From the NCBI GenBank assembly GCA_029204225.1, contig CM055095.1, positions 47,504,510-47,568,509 of the forward strand: 64,000 nucleotides of DNA, given 5' to 3'. A program made the translations under genes and the position numbers. Below the pieces are notes generated by a model, which worked only from the letters and a program-made list of their open reading frames with translations, had not been told where the DNA came from and searched no databases. The first letter of the stretch is position 1. Each line of letters begins with the position of its first letter. This stretch comes from Diphasiastrum complanatum (Eukaryota; Streptophyta; Lycopodiopsida; Lycopodiales; Lycopodiaceae). This document shows positions 1 to 10,558 of this stretch, piece after piece.

Positions 1-940
1 TGTGCAAAACGACAAGAAGACATGTGTCAGATGCAGACGTGAAGGCCACACGGTGGACAAATGTTGGCTGAATCCGAAGATCGAATGCGTACATTGTCAC
101 AAAAAGGGTCATGCAGCCATGGATTGCTATGACAATCCAAGGAACAAGAAGACGCAAAGCAGGAAGGAGAGCATGAACAACACATCATATGTAGAGGACT
201 CGAAGATGCCACTGAAGAACGAACTAGCAGAAATCCTACTGCTTATTTGTGCACTAATGTTTGCGCAATTTGATGTTCAAGACATAGTTCTTGACTCAAG
301 AGCTATGTCGCACTTTGTGACGACAAGACATATGATAGCTGATTTTCGACAAACCGACTCCTCCAGATATATTGTTCTAGGAGATGGATCACGACATGAG
401 GTGAGTGGAACTAGCGTGCTGTGGCTCAACACCAACGGTAGAGACAAACGACTAGATGATGTCATGTACGTGCCGACACTACAGAAGAATATGTTATCAG
501 TTGCAAAGATAACAGATGCAGGCATGCGGATGAGATTCACCAATGAGACATGCAATGTGATTGATGCCAGCACTAGTACTCTCATCACACAAGGAAGACG
601 GAGAGGCAACCTATATCACCTGAAGGTACGCCTACCGACAGAGCAAGCTCATCAAGTCCATGAATCAATGGAAGTTCTACGGCACAAGAGATTATGTCAC
701 ATGAACCAGATGGCACTATACAAAGCCATCACGATGCATTCACAGGAGTAAGCATCAAAGATGCAAACCTGACACCTTGTGATGCATGTAACAAAGGCAA
801 GATGTCATGTACACACTTCACCAGGGATTCCTTTAGAGCGACAGAGCTTCTGGAGTTGATACACTCTGACATCTGTGGATCTTTTGACGTGCTCTCTGTA
901 GAAGGTTCAAGATATTACATCACCTTCATCGATGACTAAT
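1..940 (+). pseudogene. Ty1/copia gag C-terminus, protease and integrase start (fragment CopA)
   Basis: This is a retrotransposon polyprotein fragment entering from the left window edge. The first frame (to 751) has two CCHC zinc knuckles of nucleocapsid type, CVRCRREGHTVDKCW and CVHCHKKGHAAMDCY. An aspartic protease domain follows; its active site reads DSRAMSH where copia proteases have a DSGATSH-like motif, so the catalytic loop glycine and a threonine are lost. The protease flap region (MYVPTLQKNMLSV) and a pre-integrase zinc-binding segment come next. Around 700-750 the reading shifts frame and resumes with CDACNKGKM...LIHSDICG, the HHCC tail and first catalytic Asp of integrase. It then stops at 937-939, just after the FIDD motif. 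No RT is present. It is a truncated, dead copy; the domain assignment is secure. Confidence 0.9.
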
Positions 941-954
941 GGTTCCAAGAAAGC

Positions 955-1250
955 ACAAAGCAAGTCACATGAATCATGTGAGTCCAACTTTGACTAACTT
1001 AGATTCCTTATTTGCAACTTGAGTTTGTAACTTAGACTTTGGCCTTTAACTTATTTTATTTGTACCTAGGGCCCAAGTCACTAGGAAACAACTTAAACTA
1101 TTTAATTACTATGCTCATTGGGCTCTGGGCTTATACACACATGAAGCCAGTGCCTCGCACTTATTATTCTAATTGTACATTCTAATGTGGCAAGGCCCAC
1201 TAGGTAAGGCTTGGCCAGTAGTAGTTTAGTGGCGGGACCCACTTATTTGT
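955..1250 (-). repeat. LTR-like remnant related to the LTR at 16690-17241
   Basis: The non-coding DNA after the copia fragment shares a run of short matches, in the same order, with 16990-17220. Examples are CATGTGAGTCCAA, GACTTTGG, GCCCAAGTC and a GGGCTTATACACACATGAAGCCA-like block against GGACTTATACGCGCAGGAAGCCA. The orientation is inferred from the better preserved copy, which begins TGTTGGGA on the minus strand. It is divergent, without clean ends or target duplication. The stretch 1251-1424 continues without recognisable features. Confidence 0.5.
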
Positions 1251-1424
1251 TTATGTACAAGAAATACCCACAACAGGGTCCTCGGCCCAAAGTAGTGTTG
1301 GTCGGTCCCTCGGCACTTGCCTGCAATTGTCGTGGAGAAGCGCTGTTGTTAGCCTGTTTATTGCTGGGACATGAATGCTTCAGGAAAAGCATGGATAGAA
1401 TTCGCTTACGTAAAATTTGAGGCT

Positions 1425-2078
1425 TTATTGGATGATGATGAGTAGCAAGAACTTGGACTTGTCAGATTTTTAATAATATCCATATGGGTCTGGTGGCCAT
1501 TCCGGATAATGTTGATCATCGACGTTAGAGCATGCAGATGAATGGTCCAATGCCATGTGATTTGATGTAGTTTTTCACAAAATATTTTGGATTTTTGACT
1601 TCTCATATCATTTTCAAGCCTACTCTTTGTCCTTAATATATTACATGTCTCTTATTGTGCTCAAAATTGATATTATGTTCATGTTGCCTTTGCGAGTGAA
1701 TTAAGTCCTAATTTCTACCTAGAATGGAAAGAGCCTCAACCTATGCGAAATAAAAAACATCTAATTTATTTGATAGGTTAAAAAAGACTCATTGGGTAGG
1801 AAGAGTAATCAAGGATTTAAAATTAGGTAAGAAGCTATATTAGGATAAAATCAAAATATGTACTATCATTATTATTTACAATAGGCACGAATCCAAATCC
1901 ATTGGCTTAAACTTCTAAAATTAAAATCAATAGAAGGACTGACCTCGGATGTAGAACAAGAAGTTCTCTTAGAATCATTAGAGTCATTAGAAATATTTAA
2001 TAAAAAATAAAAAATAGAAATTGGTTGAAATTTTAAAAATTGACATTTTTAATTATGAAATTGGTATGATTTTATAGA
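1425..2078. other. AT-rich stretch, nothing recognised
   Basis: No open reading frame of interest, LTR end, primer site or repeat was recognised here. The sequence is AT-rich and passes without a visible boundary into the copia coding fragment that starts about 2080. Confidence 0.5.
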
Positions 2079-2079
2079 T

Positions 2080-3936
2080 TTGAAATTGTCATGCAAAGGC
2101 ATAGGAAACATTCCCTTGAAGCTTGCATCCTCTAAAGTTCTTTCTCTCTCTAAAGTTCTTTATGTACCTAAGCTTACTAAGAATCTTATTAGTGTTGGCC
2201 AATTGCTTGATAATGGCCTTGATGTAAAATTCAATGTTGATACTTGCACTATCAAAAAGAATGATGAGATATTTGCATTAGGATCTAGATTTGGAGGCAT
2301 CTATAAACTAGATCCAAATGAGTATGTGAATGCTTGTAATGTTGCTCTTGTGAACAAGCTCTCTATGGATGAATTATGGAATAGGAGGTTGGGACATCCC
2401 AACTACAAATCCATGCTCTCTATGATAAAAGAAGCCAAAGCTATTGGCTTGCCAAAGTCATTCTCCAAGAAGATCAAGCCTTGTGAGGCTTGTGCTATGG
2501 CTAAATCTCACAAAAAGCCATTTACAAGATCTTCTATCAAAAGCAAACATCCTCTGGAGTTAATCCACTCGGATGTGCATTTCTCATCAACTACAAACAA
2601 GGGAGGAGCCACTTGTTTTGTTACTTTCATTGATGATTTCACAAGATTCACTTGGATATATCTTCTTGCTTCTAAATCTATGGTGTTTGATCATTTCCTT
2701 ATTTTCAAAGCTCATGCAGAGAAGCAATTCTCATTCAAGATTAAAGCTCTTAGAAGTGATGGAGGTGGTGAATATATCTCCAATAAATTTCAAGATTTTT
2801 GTGAGCTTGAAGGCATCAAAAGAGAGTTTTCTTGTGCCTACTCTCCATCTCAAAATGGAGTGGCCGAGAAAAAGAATAGATCTCTATGTGAACGTGCAAA
2901 ATCTATGAGAATTGAGGCATCTTTGCCCAAAGATTTTTGGGGAGAAGCCATTAATTGTGCAAATTATCTTTGCAATAGGCTCCCACATATAGCTCTTGGA
3001 GGAAAGTCACCATATGAAATCTTATATTTGAAGAAGCCTAAGGTTGATCACCTTAGTATTTTTGGATGCATATGCTTTGTCTATATTCCCTTGGAAACAA
3101 GGAAGAAGGAAGATCCTAGTGCATGCAAAGGGATCATGGTTGGATACTCATCCACCAAGAAGGCCTATAGAGTCTTTATACTCTCTACTTCTCAAGTTAT
3201 TGAAAGTAGAGATGTTGTCTTTCATGAAGATCAACACTCATCTTTTGAAGAGGCTGAGATCAAGAAGTCTATGGATGCATCACCAATTATTGATTTTGAA
3301 GACAATCATGATGTGATGGGGTCGAGATTTGAAGAAGACTCTCCTCGGATTTTCTCACCAAGAAGATCCATGAGAGATAAATCTGAGCCTAAGAGGCTCT
3401 CATATGTTGACAAAGGCAAACAAGTGGACCTTGATTCCACTAATTATGTTTTTTATGTCTCTCATGAAGAGCCAAAGAATGTACAAGAGGCACTCAATAC
3501 CAAGGAGTGGTATGATGCCATGAAGCAAGAGTATGATACATCGATCACCAACAATACTTGGGAGCTTGTGGATCCTCCATCCAACAGGCATGCGATTGGT
3601 TGCAAGTGGGTATTTCGGATCAAGTTCAATCATGATGACACCATCAACAAGTATAAAGCAAGATTATGTCCCAAAGGATTTGTTCAAATCCACGGCCTTG
3701 ATTATGAGGAGACCTTTGCACCCGTTGCAAAGATGGTGACAATAAGAATTCTTATTTCTCTTGCTTGTTTCTTTAAGTGGAAGGTGTTCCAATTAGATGT
3801 ATCCAATGCTTTTCTACATGGTTATCTTGAGGAGGAGATCTATATGGAACAACCTCAAGGATTCATCAAGGATGAGTCCAAAGTGTGCTTGCTCTTCAAA
3901 AGTCTTTATGGACTCAAGCAAGCACCAAGATCATAG
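2080..3936 (+). pseudogene. Ty1/copia protease-tail, integrase and RT N-terminus (CopB)
   Basis: A 618-codon open stretch. It begins inside the protease (flap-like LYVPKLTKNLISVGQ). The pre-integrase zinc region follows (RRLGHPNYKS...CEACAMAKSHKK), then an integrase core with the three acidic residues in LIHSDV, RSDGGGEYIS and NGVAEKKN, the copia GKSPYE and FGC motifs, and the N-terminal RT (CKWVFRIK, KARLCPKGF, DYEETFAPVAK, QLDVSNAFLHG, LYGLKQAPRS). It has no gag, LTR or primer site, so it is 5'-truncated. It ends at a TAG in the position of the invariant Trp after QAPRS (TGG to TAG). Coding continues in the same frame beyond it. The same family lies at 61934-64000 on the minus strand. Confidence 0.93.
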
Positions 3937-4985
3937 TATTCAAGACTTAATTCCTTTCTTATCTCACTAGGATTTACTCTTAGTGACTATGATCCTTCCA
4001 TGTATCTAAAGTTTGTTGATAGCAATATTGTCATTCTTCTAATTTATGTTAATGACATTATTCTTTGTGGAAGTTGTATCAAGCTAGTTGATGAAACTAA
4101 GCTAGCACTTGGATGTGAGTTTAAAATGCAAGATCTAGGAGAGATACATTACATCGTAGGCCTAGAAATTGATTTTTATGAAAATCATGTCTTTATATGC
4201 CAATCTAGATATGCTCACTCTATGTTGAAAAAATTTCATATGGAAAATTCTAAGAGCATACATACTCCAATGGAGCAAATTGTAAAAGATCCTAATAAAG
4301 GTGATGAAAGATCTTTTGAGGACATCACACTTTTTAGGAGTCTTGTAGGCTCCTTGATTTGGCTTACCATTACTAGGCCCGATCTAAGTTTTTGTGTGCA
4401 CAAATTGAGTCAATTTATGCAAGATCCTAAGATCCATCATTGGAAGATGGCCAAGAGGATTCTAAGATATGTATCTTCATCTTGTGATTATGGTCTACTC
4501 TATAAAAGTGAAGATCTATCCATTGTTGGCTACTCGGATTCGGACTTTGCAAGTGACAAGATGGATCGAAAGTCTATTAGTGCATACACTATATTTCTTG
4601 GAGGCAATCTAATATCTTGGCTTTTCAAAAAGCAAGATACTATATATCTCTCTTCATGTGAGACTGAGTACAAAGCACTCACTACAACTACCAAAGAGGT
4701 GCTTTGGATCAAGAGGTTATTAATGGAGCTAAAGTGCATCAAGGAAGATGATCTACCAATGATCAAGTGTGATAACATCTCGGCCCAAGCTCTTGCCAAT
4801 AATCCCATATTTCATGCAAGAAGCAAGCACATAGAAGTGGCACACCATTTTGTGAGACAAAAGCTTATTGGAGGAGAAATCTATTTGGAGCATGTCAACT
4901 CGTCCTCTTGTATTGCCGATCTACTCACCAAGCCTTTGAGCAAAAGTGCTTTCATTAAGCATAGATCTAATCTTGGAGTTATATC
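3937..4985 (+). pseudogene. Ty1/copia RT C-terminus and RNase H (CopB, after the nonsense codon)
   Basis: This continues the polyprotein in the same frame after the TAG at 3934-3936. RT palm residues are present, but the catalytic YVDD box reads YVND (about 4045-4056), so a metal-binding aspartate is lost by a GAT to AAT change. Typical copia RT (LGEIHYIVGLEID, RSLVGSLIWLTITRPDL) and RNase H motifs follow (GYSDSDFASD, SISAYTIFLGG, SSCETEYKAL, CDNISAQALANNPIFHARSKHIEVAHHF, CIADLLTKPL). Homology to the sister copy stops at about 4983, inside LGVI. No polypurine tract or 3' LTR follows, so the 3' end is truncated. Enzymatically dead. Confidence 0.92.
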
Positions 4986-5626
4986 ACATAGAGCGACTAT
5001 ATACTTACTGGATTTCAATTGACATATAGATCAACAGAATACACACACAGTGGAAGGTAGTAGTCTGATGCTAGTAAGCAATCAAGACGAAATACAGACA
5101 ACAAGTCCGTCTACGTGCGAGACGAGTTCTATGATCATGATCCATAGAGATCCATTGTCCGCTAGTAAAGCGAGACGATTACTCATGAGAGAATCGTGTT
5201 TCTCCCACGCCAACGCACTGCGTGGATTTGCATGCAATGCTTGAAGAAATCAGAGAAAAATCAATATAGATGACTTTCTTGTTGTGTATGATCTCGAATG
5301 CAAATGCATCTGCTGTTATTTGTATGTTTGAGTTTTTTTGTTCATTTGAATTCCACACCCTGGTTGAAACTATATTGAATGCTGCATTAATTTTATAAAC
5401 ATAGATCAGTAGTGCGTGACTACATTCTGGAGGATTGTAGGAGTGATTCAGTTGGCAGTGCCCAACAATCGCATCTGAACTCCATCCGAATTCCAAGAGG
5501 AATCGCGGTTGCTTCGCCTTCACGAAAGCTTCGCGTCATCCCATTCTTCATCAATCGCAGCCTCACAAGTTACTAAGGAAGCAATTTGATTAAGAAATTT
5601 GCTATCAGATATCAGTCTAAATCAAT
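4986..5626. other. Unassigned stretch
   Basis: No gene, LTR boundary or repeat recognised. Short open frames exist on both strands but show no family motif or composition that sets them apart from chance. Confidence 0.4.
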
Positions 5627-5825
5627 ATGTTCCTACATTATTATTTTGTGATAATCAAAGTGCCATTGCCTTATCAGCCAACTCTAGATTTCATTCTAGG
5701 AAGACCTTCGTATTTTTCGCATGAGAGTTTATTCTGCAGAGTCATAGTTTACGTTCAAATCTATAGACAGATTGTTTATGACCAAAGCCACCGACTTGCA
5801 TTAATTCATCAGCAAGTAATTTCTG
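5627..5825 (+). pseudogene. Ty1/copia RNase H C-terminal scrap
   Basis: About 20 codons encode FCDNQSAIALSANSRFHSR, the copia RNase H block that precedes KHIEI. After a small frame change, weaker traces of the terminal ADIFTKAL-type motif can be seen (LFMTKATD, about 5770-5800). This is the very 3' end of a polyprotein and lies just upstream of a plausible LTR. Broken by frameshifts and stops. Confidence 0.7.
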
Positions 5826-5835
5826 ACAAGTCCTA

Positions 5836-6139
5836 ACTGGATGGATGCTAGCTCACTATGGCTCATTGGCCATTATGTTTGCCTAATTAGTTGTCCTACT
5901 ATTGGACGTTGCCACATTTGCTTAAGTATAAATAGTTGTTTATATTTCAACATCTTATTCTCATATCAAGTATTGAATAGTTAGCGCTCTCTCAAGCCTG
6001 CGAGCTTGAACACTCTTGAGCATTCTAGCTCAGTTCTTTAGAGTTGATTAGAGATCGCTATTGTGCTTACTGCTTATCAGTAGTTGCGCGAATAGATTTT
6101 TTTTGAGTTTTGTGAGTTTCCTCTATCCATGATCTAACA
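5836..6139 (+). repeat. Probable copia 3' LTR (short)
   Basis: Positioned immediately after the RNase H end. It contains a TATA-like AAGTATAAATAGTTG (about 5925) and ends near ATCTAACA. The 5' boundary is not crisp. The last few tens of bases reappear inverted at about 7040-7075, as part of the foldback structure. Confidence 0.5.
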
Positions 6140-7095
6140 AAATGGTAGCGCATGGTGTGTTGCTCTTTTTATGGCACTATATGGTTTTTTTTATGAACAA
6201 GAATTGCGGTTTGATGCTTACTTAAAATTTTGACTATTCATCAAATTTTAATAGGTCCATGGCAAAATGCTTTGCTACTCTTAAAATATAGAATTATTTT
6301 AATCAAAATCGTTTATGAAGTTGTAAAAGCTAGCATGTCAGCATGCTAGCCTACAGGTTTTTTATTTTAACAAAATGAAATTTTTTGAAAAACTTTTAAA
6401 AGAATTGAAACTAATTCAACTAGCATGTCAGTGTGCTAGCCGAGTTGGCTCCAAGAAAAAAAAGTTTATAATTCAAGTTTTAAAAAATAAAAATGTTAAT
6501 TTTTTTTTTTATAAATTCCTTTGAAGGCTAGCACGCCGACATGCTAGCCTTTACAACTCCATGAACGTTTGGTACATAGTTTAAAATCTTACTAGCCATT
6601 TAGTTTTATATAGGTCCATCAACATACACTTTGTTATCTTTTAAATACAAGTTTATTTGTATCATAAAACTATGTTCATAAAGTTGTAAAAGCTAACATG
6701 CTAGTGTGCTAGCCTAAAAAAGAAATTCAAAATTTTAAAAAAATTTAAATAAATATTTTTTATATTGATTTGGCTAGCACAAAAAAAAAATTAATTAAAA
6801 GAAAAAAAAAATTGTTTTTTTATTTTTTGTAGGCTAGCATGTCGACAAGCTAGCTATTACAGTTTCATGAACATATTATTTTTATGATACAAATAAACCT
6901 ATATTTAAAGGATAGCAAAGTGTATTTTGATGGACCTATATAAAATTAGATAATAGGATTTTTAACTATGTACCAAACCACAATGCTTATTAATAGAAAA
7001 TCATGTGATGACTTAAAAATAGTAGCGTACCATGTGTTATCCTTTTGTTGAATCATGGGTAGAGAAAAACTCGCAAAACTCATAAAAATTTTAAT
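6090..7095. repeat. Foldback array of GCTAGCATG hairpins
   Basis: About 1 kb that reads similarly from both ends. The left arm (about 6110-6350) and the reverse complement of the right arm (about 6835-7080) share blocks in the same order: GAGTTTTG.GAGTTT, CTCTA.CCATGAT, ATAGGTCCAT, TTTGCTA, TTCATGAA.TGTAA.AGCTAGC. Two further unit copies sit inside (about 6520-6590 inverted, 6590-6715 direct). Units end in a short palindrome such as GCTAGCATGTCAGCATGCTAGC. That motif or a variant occurs near 6332, 6419, 6527, 6691, 6772 and 6832. No coding capacity. Compatible with nested MITE/foldback transposons; no target duplication could be fixed. Confidence 0.65.
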
Positions 7096-7224
7096 TGCAA
7101 AATGCCGAGGCCCCATTTGCTATAGCAAGTCAAAAGCAAAAGCCAACAGGGCTACACAAATTGGGCCGAAAACATGGACACAAAAAAGTCCACATCAAGA
7201 TTTTTTTTTTCTTGCTCAATAATA

Positions 7225-7620
7225 CCCCTATTTCATAAAACAATAGAAAACGGACTTCTACTATCTTATCCTCTACTAAGACAAAAATGTATCTCTACAA
7301 CACATGTTGTAAAAGAATGTGTATTTCTAAGACAATTAATCTTTGATATTAAGCCCACTCAAATTAGTTCAATTCAAATGTTTTGTCACAATCAAAGTGC
7401 TAGTGCACTATCACTAAATCCTAGGTTTCATTTCAAGAGTAAACATATTGAGATTAAATATCACTACGTTAGAGAGAAAGTCTTAAATAAAGAAGTAGGT
7501 TTGATTTTCTACAAAACACGATATTTGATTGCAAGCATTTTCATTAAGGCTATGAATTTAGAGAGCCATAATAAATTTTGTGAGATAATCAGGTTAAGTA
7601 GAAAGGAGTTACAAGAATCA
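7225..7620 (+). pseudogene. Ty1/copia RNase H fragment
   Basis: A plus-strand frame (open 7174-7741) carries the copia RNase H C-terminal part: VVKECVFLRQLI, then MFCHNQSASALSLNPRFHFK, KHIEIKYHYVREKV, and a decayed SIFIKAM in place of the ADxLTKAL motif. Upstream RT/RNase H sequence is missing. The frame after about 7620 has no family motif and is probably chance read-through. It belongs to a different copia copy from the scrap at 5627-5825. Confidence 0.8.
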
Positions 7621-7749
7621 TCTTTAAGAGAGAGAGTTAGAATTGTACCTAATTCTATTTTTTATAAGGACTTGACAAGTGTACATAATTACAAGACATT
7701 CGAAACAATCTGCAAAAATACAATGGATTACAAAACAATATAGAAATAC

Positions 7750-7965
7750 ACTTATTACGATTATGACTATTTTCAGAACTTGAATTTGGTTATGACTATT
7801 TTTAACTTACAAGTCCTTATGACCCTACGCTTGTATATGAGCTTTTATGCGGCCCTAAACCTCCTTACAAGATTTCAAGTCTGTTTATGACCTTACACTT
7901 GCTTACAGACTTTTACATCTGCTTATGGCCTTATGCTTGCTTATGGGCTTTATGCTTGCTTGTGT
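7750..7965. repeat. Degenerate tandem repeat, units of about 38-42 bp
   Basis: Successive lines repeat a theme of the form TTATGACC.TACGCTTG.TTATG.GCTTTTA with variable spacers (near 7800, 7880, 7910 and 7935). Copies differ at many positions, so this is an old minisatellite-like array. No coding signal. Confidence 0.45.
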
Positions 7966-8239
7966 CGAAAATCGCGCATTTTATTGTTGTGGCCTATGAT
8001 TGTAGAGTCATAGCAAATTGTACCCAGGAGAGTCGAGCAAGCATGGAACTTGATTATTATTATGTCGGATTCTGACGGATTATGAATTTTTTAACGAAAA
8101 ATGACATAGATGAAACGAATTGCATATACATGTAGCCGAAAAGCGAAGAAGTGCTAGTCATGAATGCTTCCATTGATTCTACTATGTTTGTCACTTTGCT
8201 TCTGTCCTTTGCTAGCACAGAACTGCTCTCAAGTAGAAC

Positions 8240-8681
8240 AACCATGAGGGCTTTCGCAGGGCTGTCAAATCACCTTTTGGACCTTCGCAAACTTCCCTGA
8301 GGTTTTAGAATTTTGTGAAGAAGGTCCCTGTATAAATTTGGTTGGAACTGAGCTGGGGAAAGTGCATTTCACCTAATACGCGCTCTAAATTCCGCTATAT
8401 AAGGGCAGAATTCGAGTCATTTGTCATTTCACCTAGCGAAGTTTTGTCTAATTTTCATCCAAAATTTTCAAGTTCTCCGATTGCGACCAAACTTCCTACA
8501 AGTCTTTGTCTACACTCACAGCTATCGCTCGGTACCACCATTACCACCTTTGTCTTTCCGATTTTTGTCTTTTTTCAGTTTTTAAGCTTGTTTACTGGTT
8601 TAACAGCCTTCTCCACTTTTTGAGTGTCTTTTCAATTTTTTTATTTTCTACGCTAATAGACCATACCCACCATCCACTAAC
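8240..8681 (+). promoter_or_regulatory. Leader/spacer upstream of gypsy third ORF (+ copy)
   Basis: Non-coding DNA directly before the ORF at 8682. Its last 300 bases match, with gaps, the corresponding minus-strand leader at about 23260-23420 (shared GAATTCGA.TCATT and CTAGCGAAG.T.TTG.C.AATTTT). Two TATA-like elements are visible: CTGTATAAATTTGG (about 8330) and CTATATAAGGGC (about 8395). CTTCGCA motifs near 8245 and 8285 echo the CTTCGCC motifs of the longer spacer copies. A promoter role is inferred. The stretch 7966-8239 has no recognisable feature. Confidence 0.45.
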
Positions 8682-9747
8682 ATGACTTCTTCATCTTTTA
8701 CTGATGAAACCGGCACCAAGCAGGTCATCATCCACGAAGTGGCCTCTACTACCCAAATCTGGGCCCTGTCTTTTGATGCTTTGATCAAACCTTGGCTTCA
8801 GACTGCTGGCCCCCTCCTTGAAGCAATGGATTTTTACCCCGCACTATTCTGTTCTGATATTAACATGGACCTCGCACTCCACGCATACGCAACTTGGGAC
8901 GCACCAAAGTTGTGTTTCCACATCATGTACCAAGGTACCATGTACAAGGTACGAATCAACGCTAACTCCATGGTCACCATCGACATAGTGTCCGATGATC
9001 GCCAACCCATCTATAGTGGGGATTTCTTTCCTAGCCTAATCTCAACCCAAGATCCAAGCAATCAAAGAGCAAAAGTTAGTTGTCACGCGTAGTTTTGTTC
9101 CCAAGGAAGCAATAACATATTTCAGATTACAGCATGAATGGAAGATCCACATCTAACTCTAACATCCATTAACACTACCAGTTATCACTACAACCATTAA
9201 CACTACAATCCTCAACAAAGGTAACTTACTCTTTCTCTCTCTCCCTTTCAAATCCATTTCACAAGAGAACCAATCTACTTTTTTGAAATGGAGATATGTA
9301 CATGTATAGCAAACTCGAGTTTGACTCTTTTTATAGTGGAAAGAAGGACCTTGGCTTCAAAATCCTATTGGTCCATTTCTACCCCCCTAACTATTCAAAC
9401 TTAAAAAAAAGTGAGAACCCATTCAAAATTGGAGGGAACCAATTTGAATTTGAATTTGAACTAATTTTGGTGGGAGTCCCAACTTTATTCACTAACTTGA
9501 CATTTAGGCCTACGACATTAAAAGTCCCGCAGAAAGGCCTAAACTCCTTTTATTGACTTTCTATTTATCAAATAACTATGTGATCATCGGGTTGGACTTA
9601 CACAAGCAGGGTGCCAAATCCCTCTCACTTATTAACAAGGGTTAGGATTGCCTCAGGATCCACAAACCCTCCAATACCATCTCCCATCGCCAAGCCAAAA
9701 ATCTCATCAAACCCTACGTAACCAAGATTGCTCTTGAGATCCCAATA
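8682..9747 (+). pseudogene. Gypsy third-ORF N-terminus, split by a solo LTR (GypA-type)
   Basis: The start ATG at 8682 opens a protein (MTSSSFTDETGTK...) that matches the minus-strand ORF at 22656-23257. The shared blocks are LLEAM against LLIAM, INMDLALHAYATW against INMDFITLAFSTW, and FHIMYQGTMYKVRI against FYIIFQGATHKVRM. At 9011 the frame is interrupted by an LTR (9012-9676). Removing the LTR and one copy of its CCATC target duplication, the frame resumes at 9682 with QAKNLIKPYVTKI, matching QAKQAIKPYIDVT in the other copy, and stops at about 9747. The function of the protein is unknown. Its place after pol in the family (see GypA2) is that of an env-like/third ORF. Confidence 0.7.
9012..9676 (-). 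mobile_element. Solo LTR of the GypA family (LTR-A) with perfect TSD
   Basis: A 665-bp LTR. Its right end (minus-strand 5' end) reads TATTGGAGGG against TGTTGGAGGG in other copies; its left end matches ...CCCACTA(C/T)A. It is flanked by an exact 5-bp duplication, CCATC at 9007-9011 and 9677-9681. On the minus strand it has a TATA box (ACTATAAAAAGAG) and blocks shared with the copies at 19728, 43309 and 44923, such as TATGTGATCAT and AAGTTAGTGAATAAAG. Both terminal dinucleotides have decayed. It interrupts the third-ORF fragment. Confidence 0.88.
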
Positions 9748-9749
9748 TA

Positions 9750-10558
9750 GACTAACAATTGACAAACTCGATGGAGATAATTACCATCTCTGAAAATTCA
9801 AGATGAAGGTTATACTTCTAGCCAAAGAACTGTGGGACATCGTTGATGGCACAGAACTCAAACCAGATGGTGATGCAGCCATCATCACCAAGTGGAGACT
9901 AAGAGATGACAAAGCATTTGCCATGATCAACCTCAATATCAAGGATACTCAGATCAGCCACATACGTGCTACTCAGACAGCTAAGGATGCATGGGACATC
10001 CTAGCAACTCTCTACAACATTAGAGATGTTACATCCAAGCTCCATCTCAGGAAGAAATTCTTCAACCTCAGAATGTCTAAAGCAGATAGTGTTTCGAGTC
10101 ACCTCAACACTTTCAAAAATCTTATGGAGTAGATGACTAGAACTGGCTCAGTCATAGAAGATTCTGATGCACTCATGACTCTATTATTGAGTCTATTTGA
10201 AGCCTACGAAAATTAAGTAATGGCAATTTCTAACCAAGAGCACCTCACTCTATCAAGAGTAATCTCGTTGCTCTTACAAGAGGAGATCAGAATATCAACA
10301 TCCTCCTCAAGCTCCGGATCGGATCCTCAATATCTGTATTCGAAAAATCAGAAGTTTAGATCCAAGAGATCTTCAAAGACAGACTCTATTGACAAAAATA
10401 ACAACATGCAGTCTAGACCAAATTTCAGTTCAGGATCGAATTCAAGCTCTTCATCATTTCAATCTGTGCAGAAACTATTTTGCAGATACTATAAGAGGAC
10501 TGGTCATGAAATCAAGCACTGCCAAACTTTGAAGTACAACAACGAAAAGAAAAAGTAG
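9750..10558 (+). pseudogene. Ty1/copia gag (CopC)
   Basis: A gag of the retrotransposon-gag (UBN2) type: KLDGDNYHL(stop)KFKMK at the start, KAFAMINLNIKDTQ, TAKDAWDILATLY, LHLRKKFFNLRMSK, then LTLSRVISLLLQEE, a Ser-rich basic linker, and a single zinc knuckle CRYYKRTGHEIKHC (about 10485-10525). In-frame stops occur at about 9794, 10130 and 10215. No LTR or primer site precedes it, so the 5' end is missing. Same lineage as the elements at 33196 and 47431. Confidence 0.88.

Noticed and set aside
1211-1420. 69-codon frame after the LTR-like remnant
   Set aside because: No family motif, and not conserved with the related sequence at 17 kb.
5179-5523. 114-codon minus-strand frame
   Set aside because: No motif, no repeat support and atypical composition; treated as chance.
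6320-6850. Regularly recurring GCTAGCATG palindromes considered as a CRISPR-like array
   Set aside because: Spacings are irregular, units alternate in orientation and the setting is a plant nuclear genome; a foldback element explains them.
9296-9556. Open frame inside the solo LTR (86 codons)
   Set aside because: It lies wholly in LTR-A and is not kept in the other three LTR-A copies.
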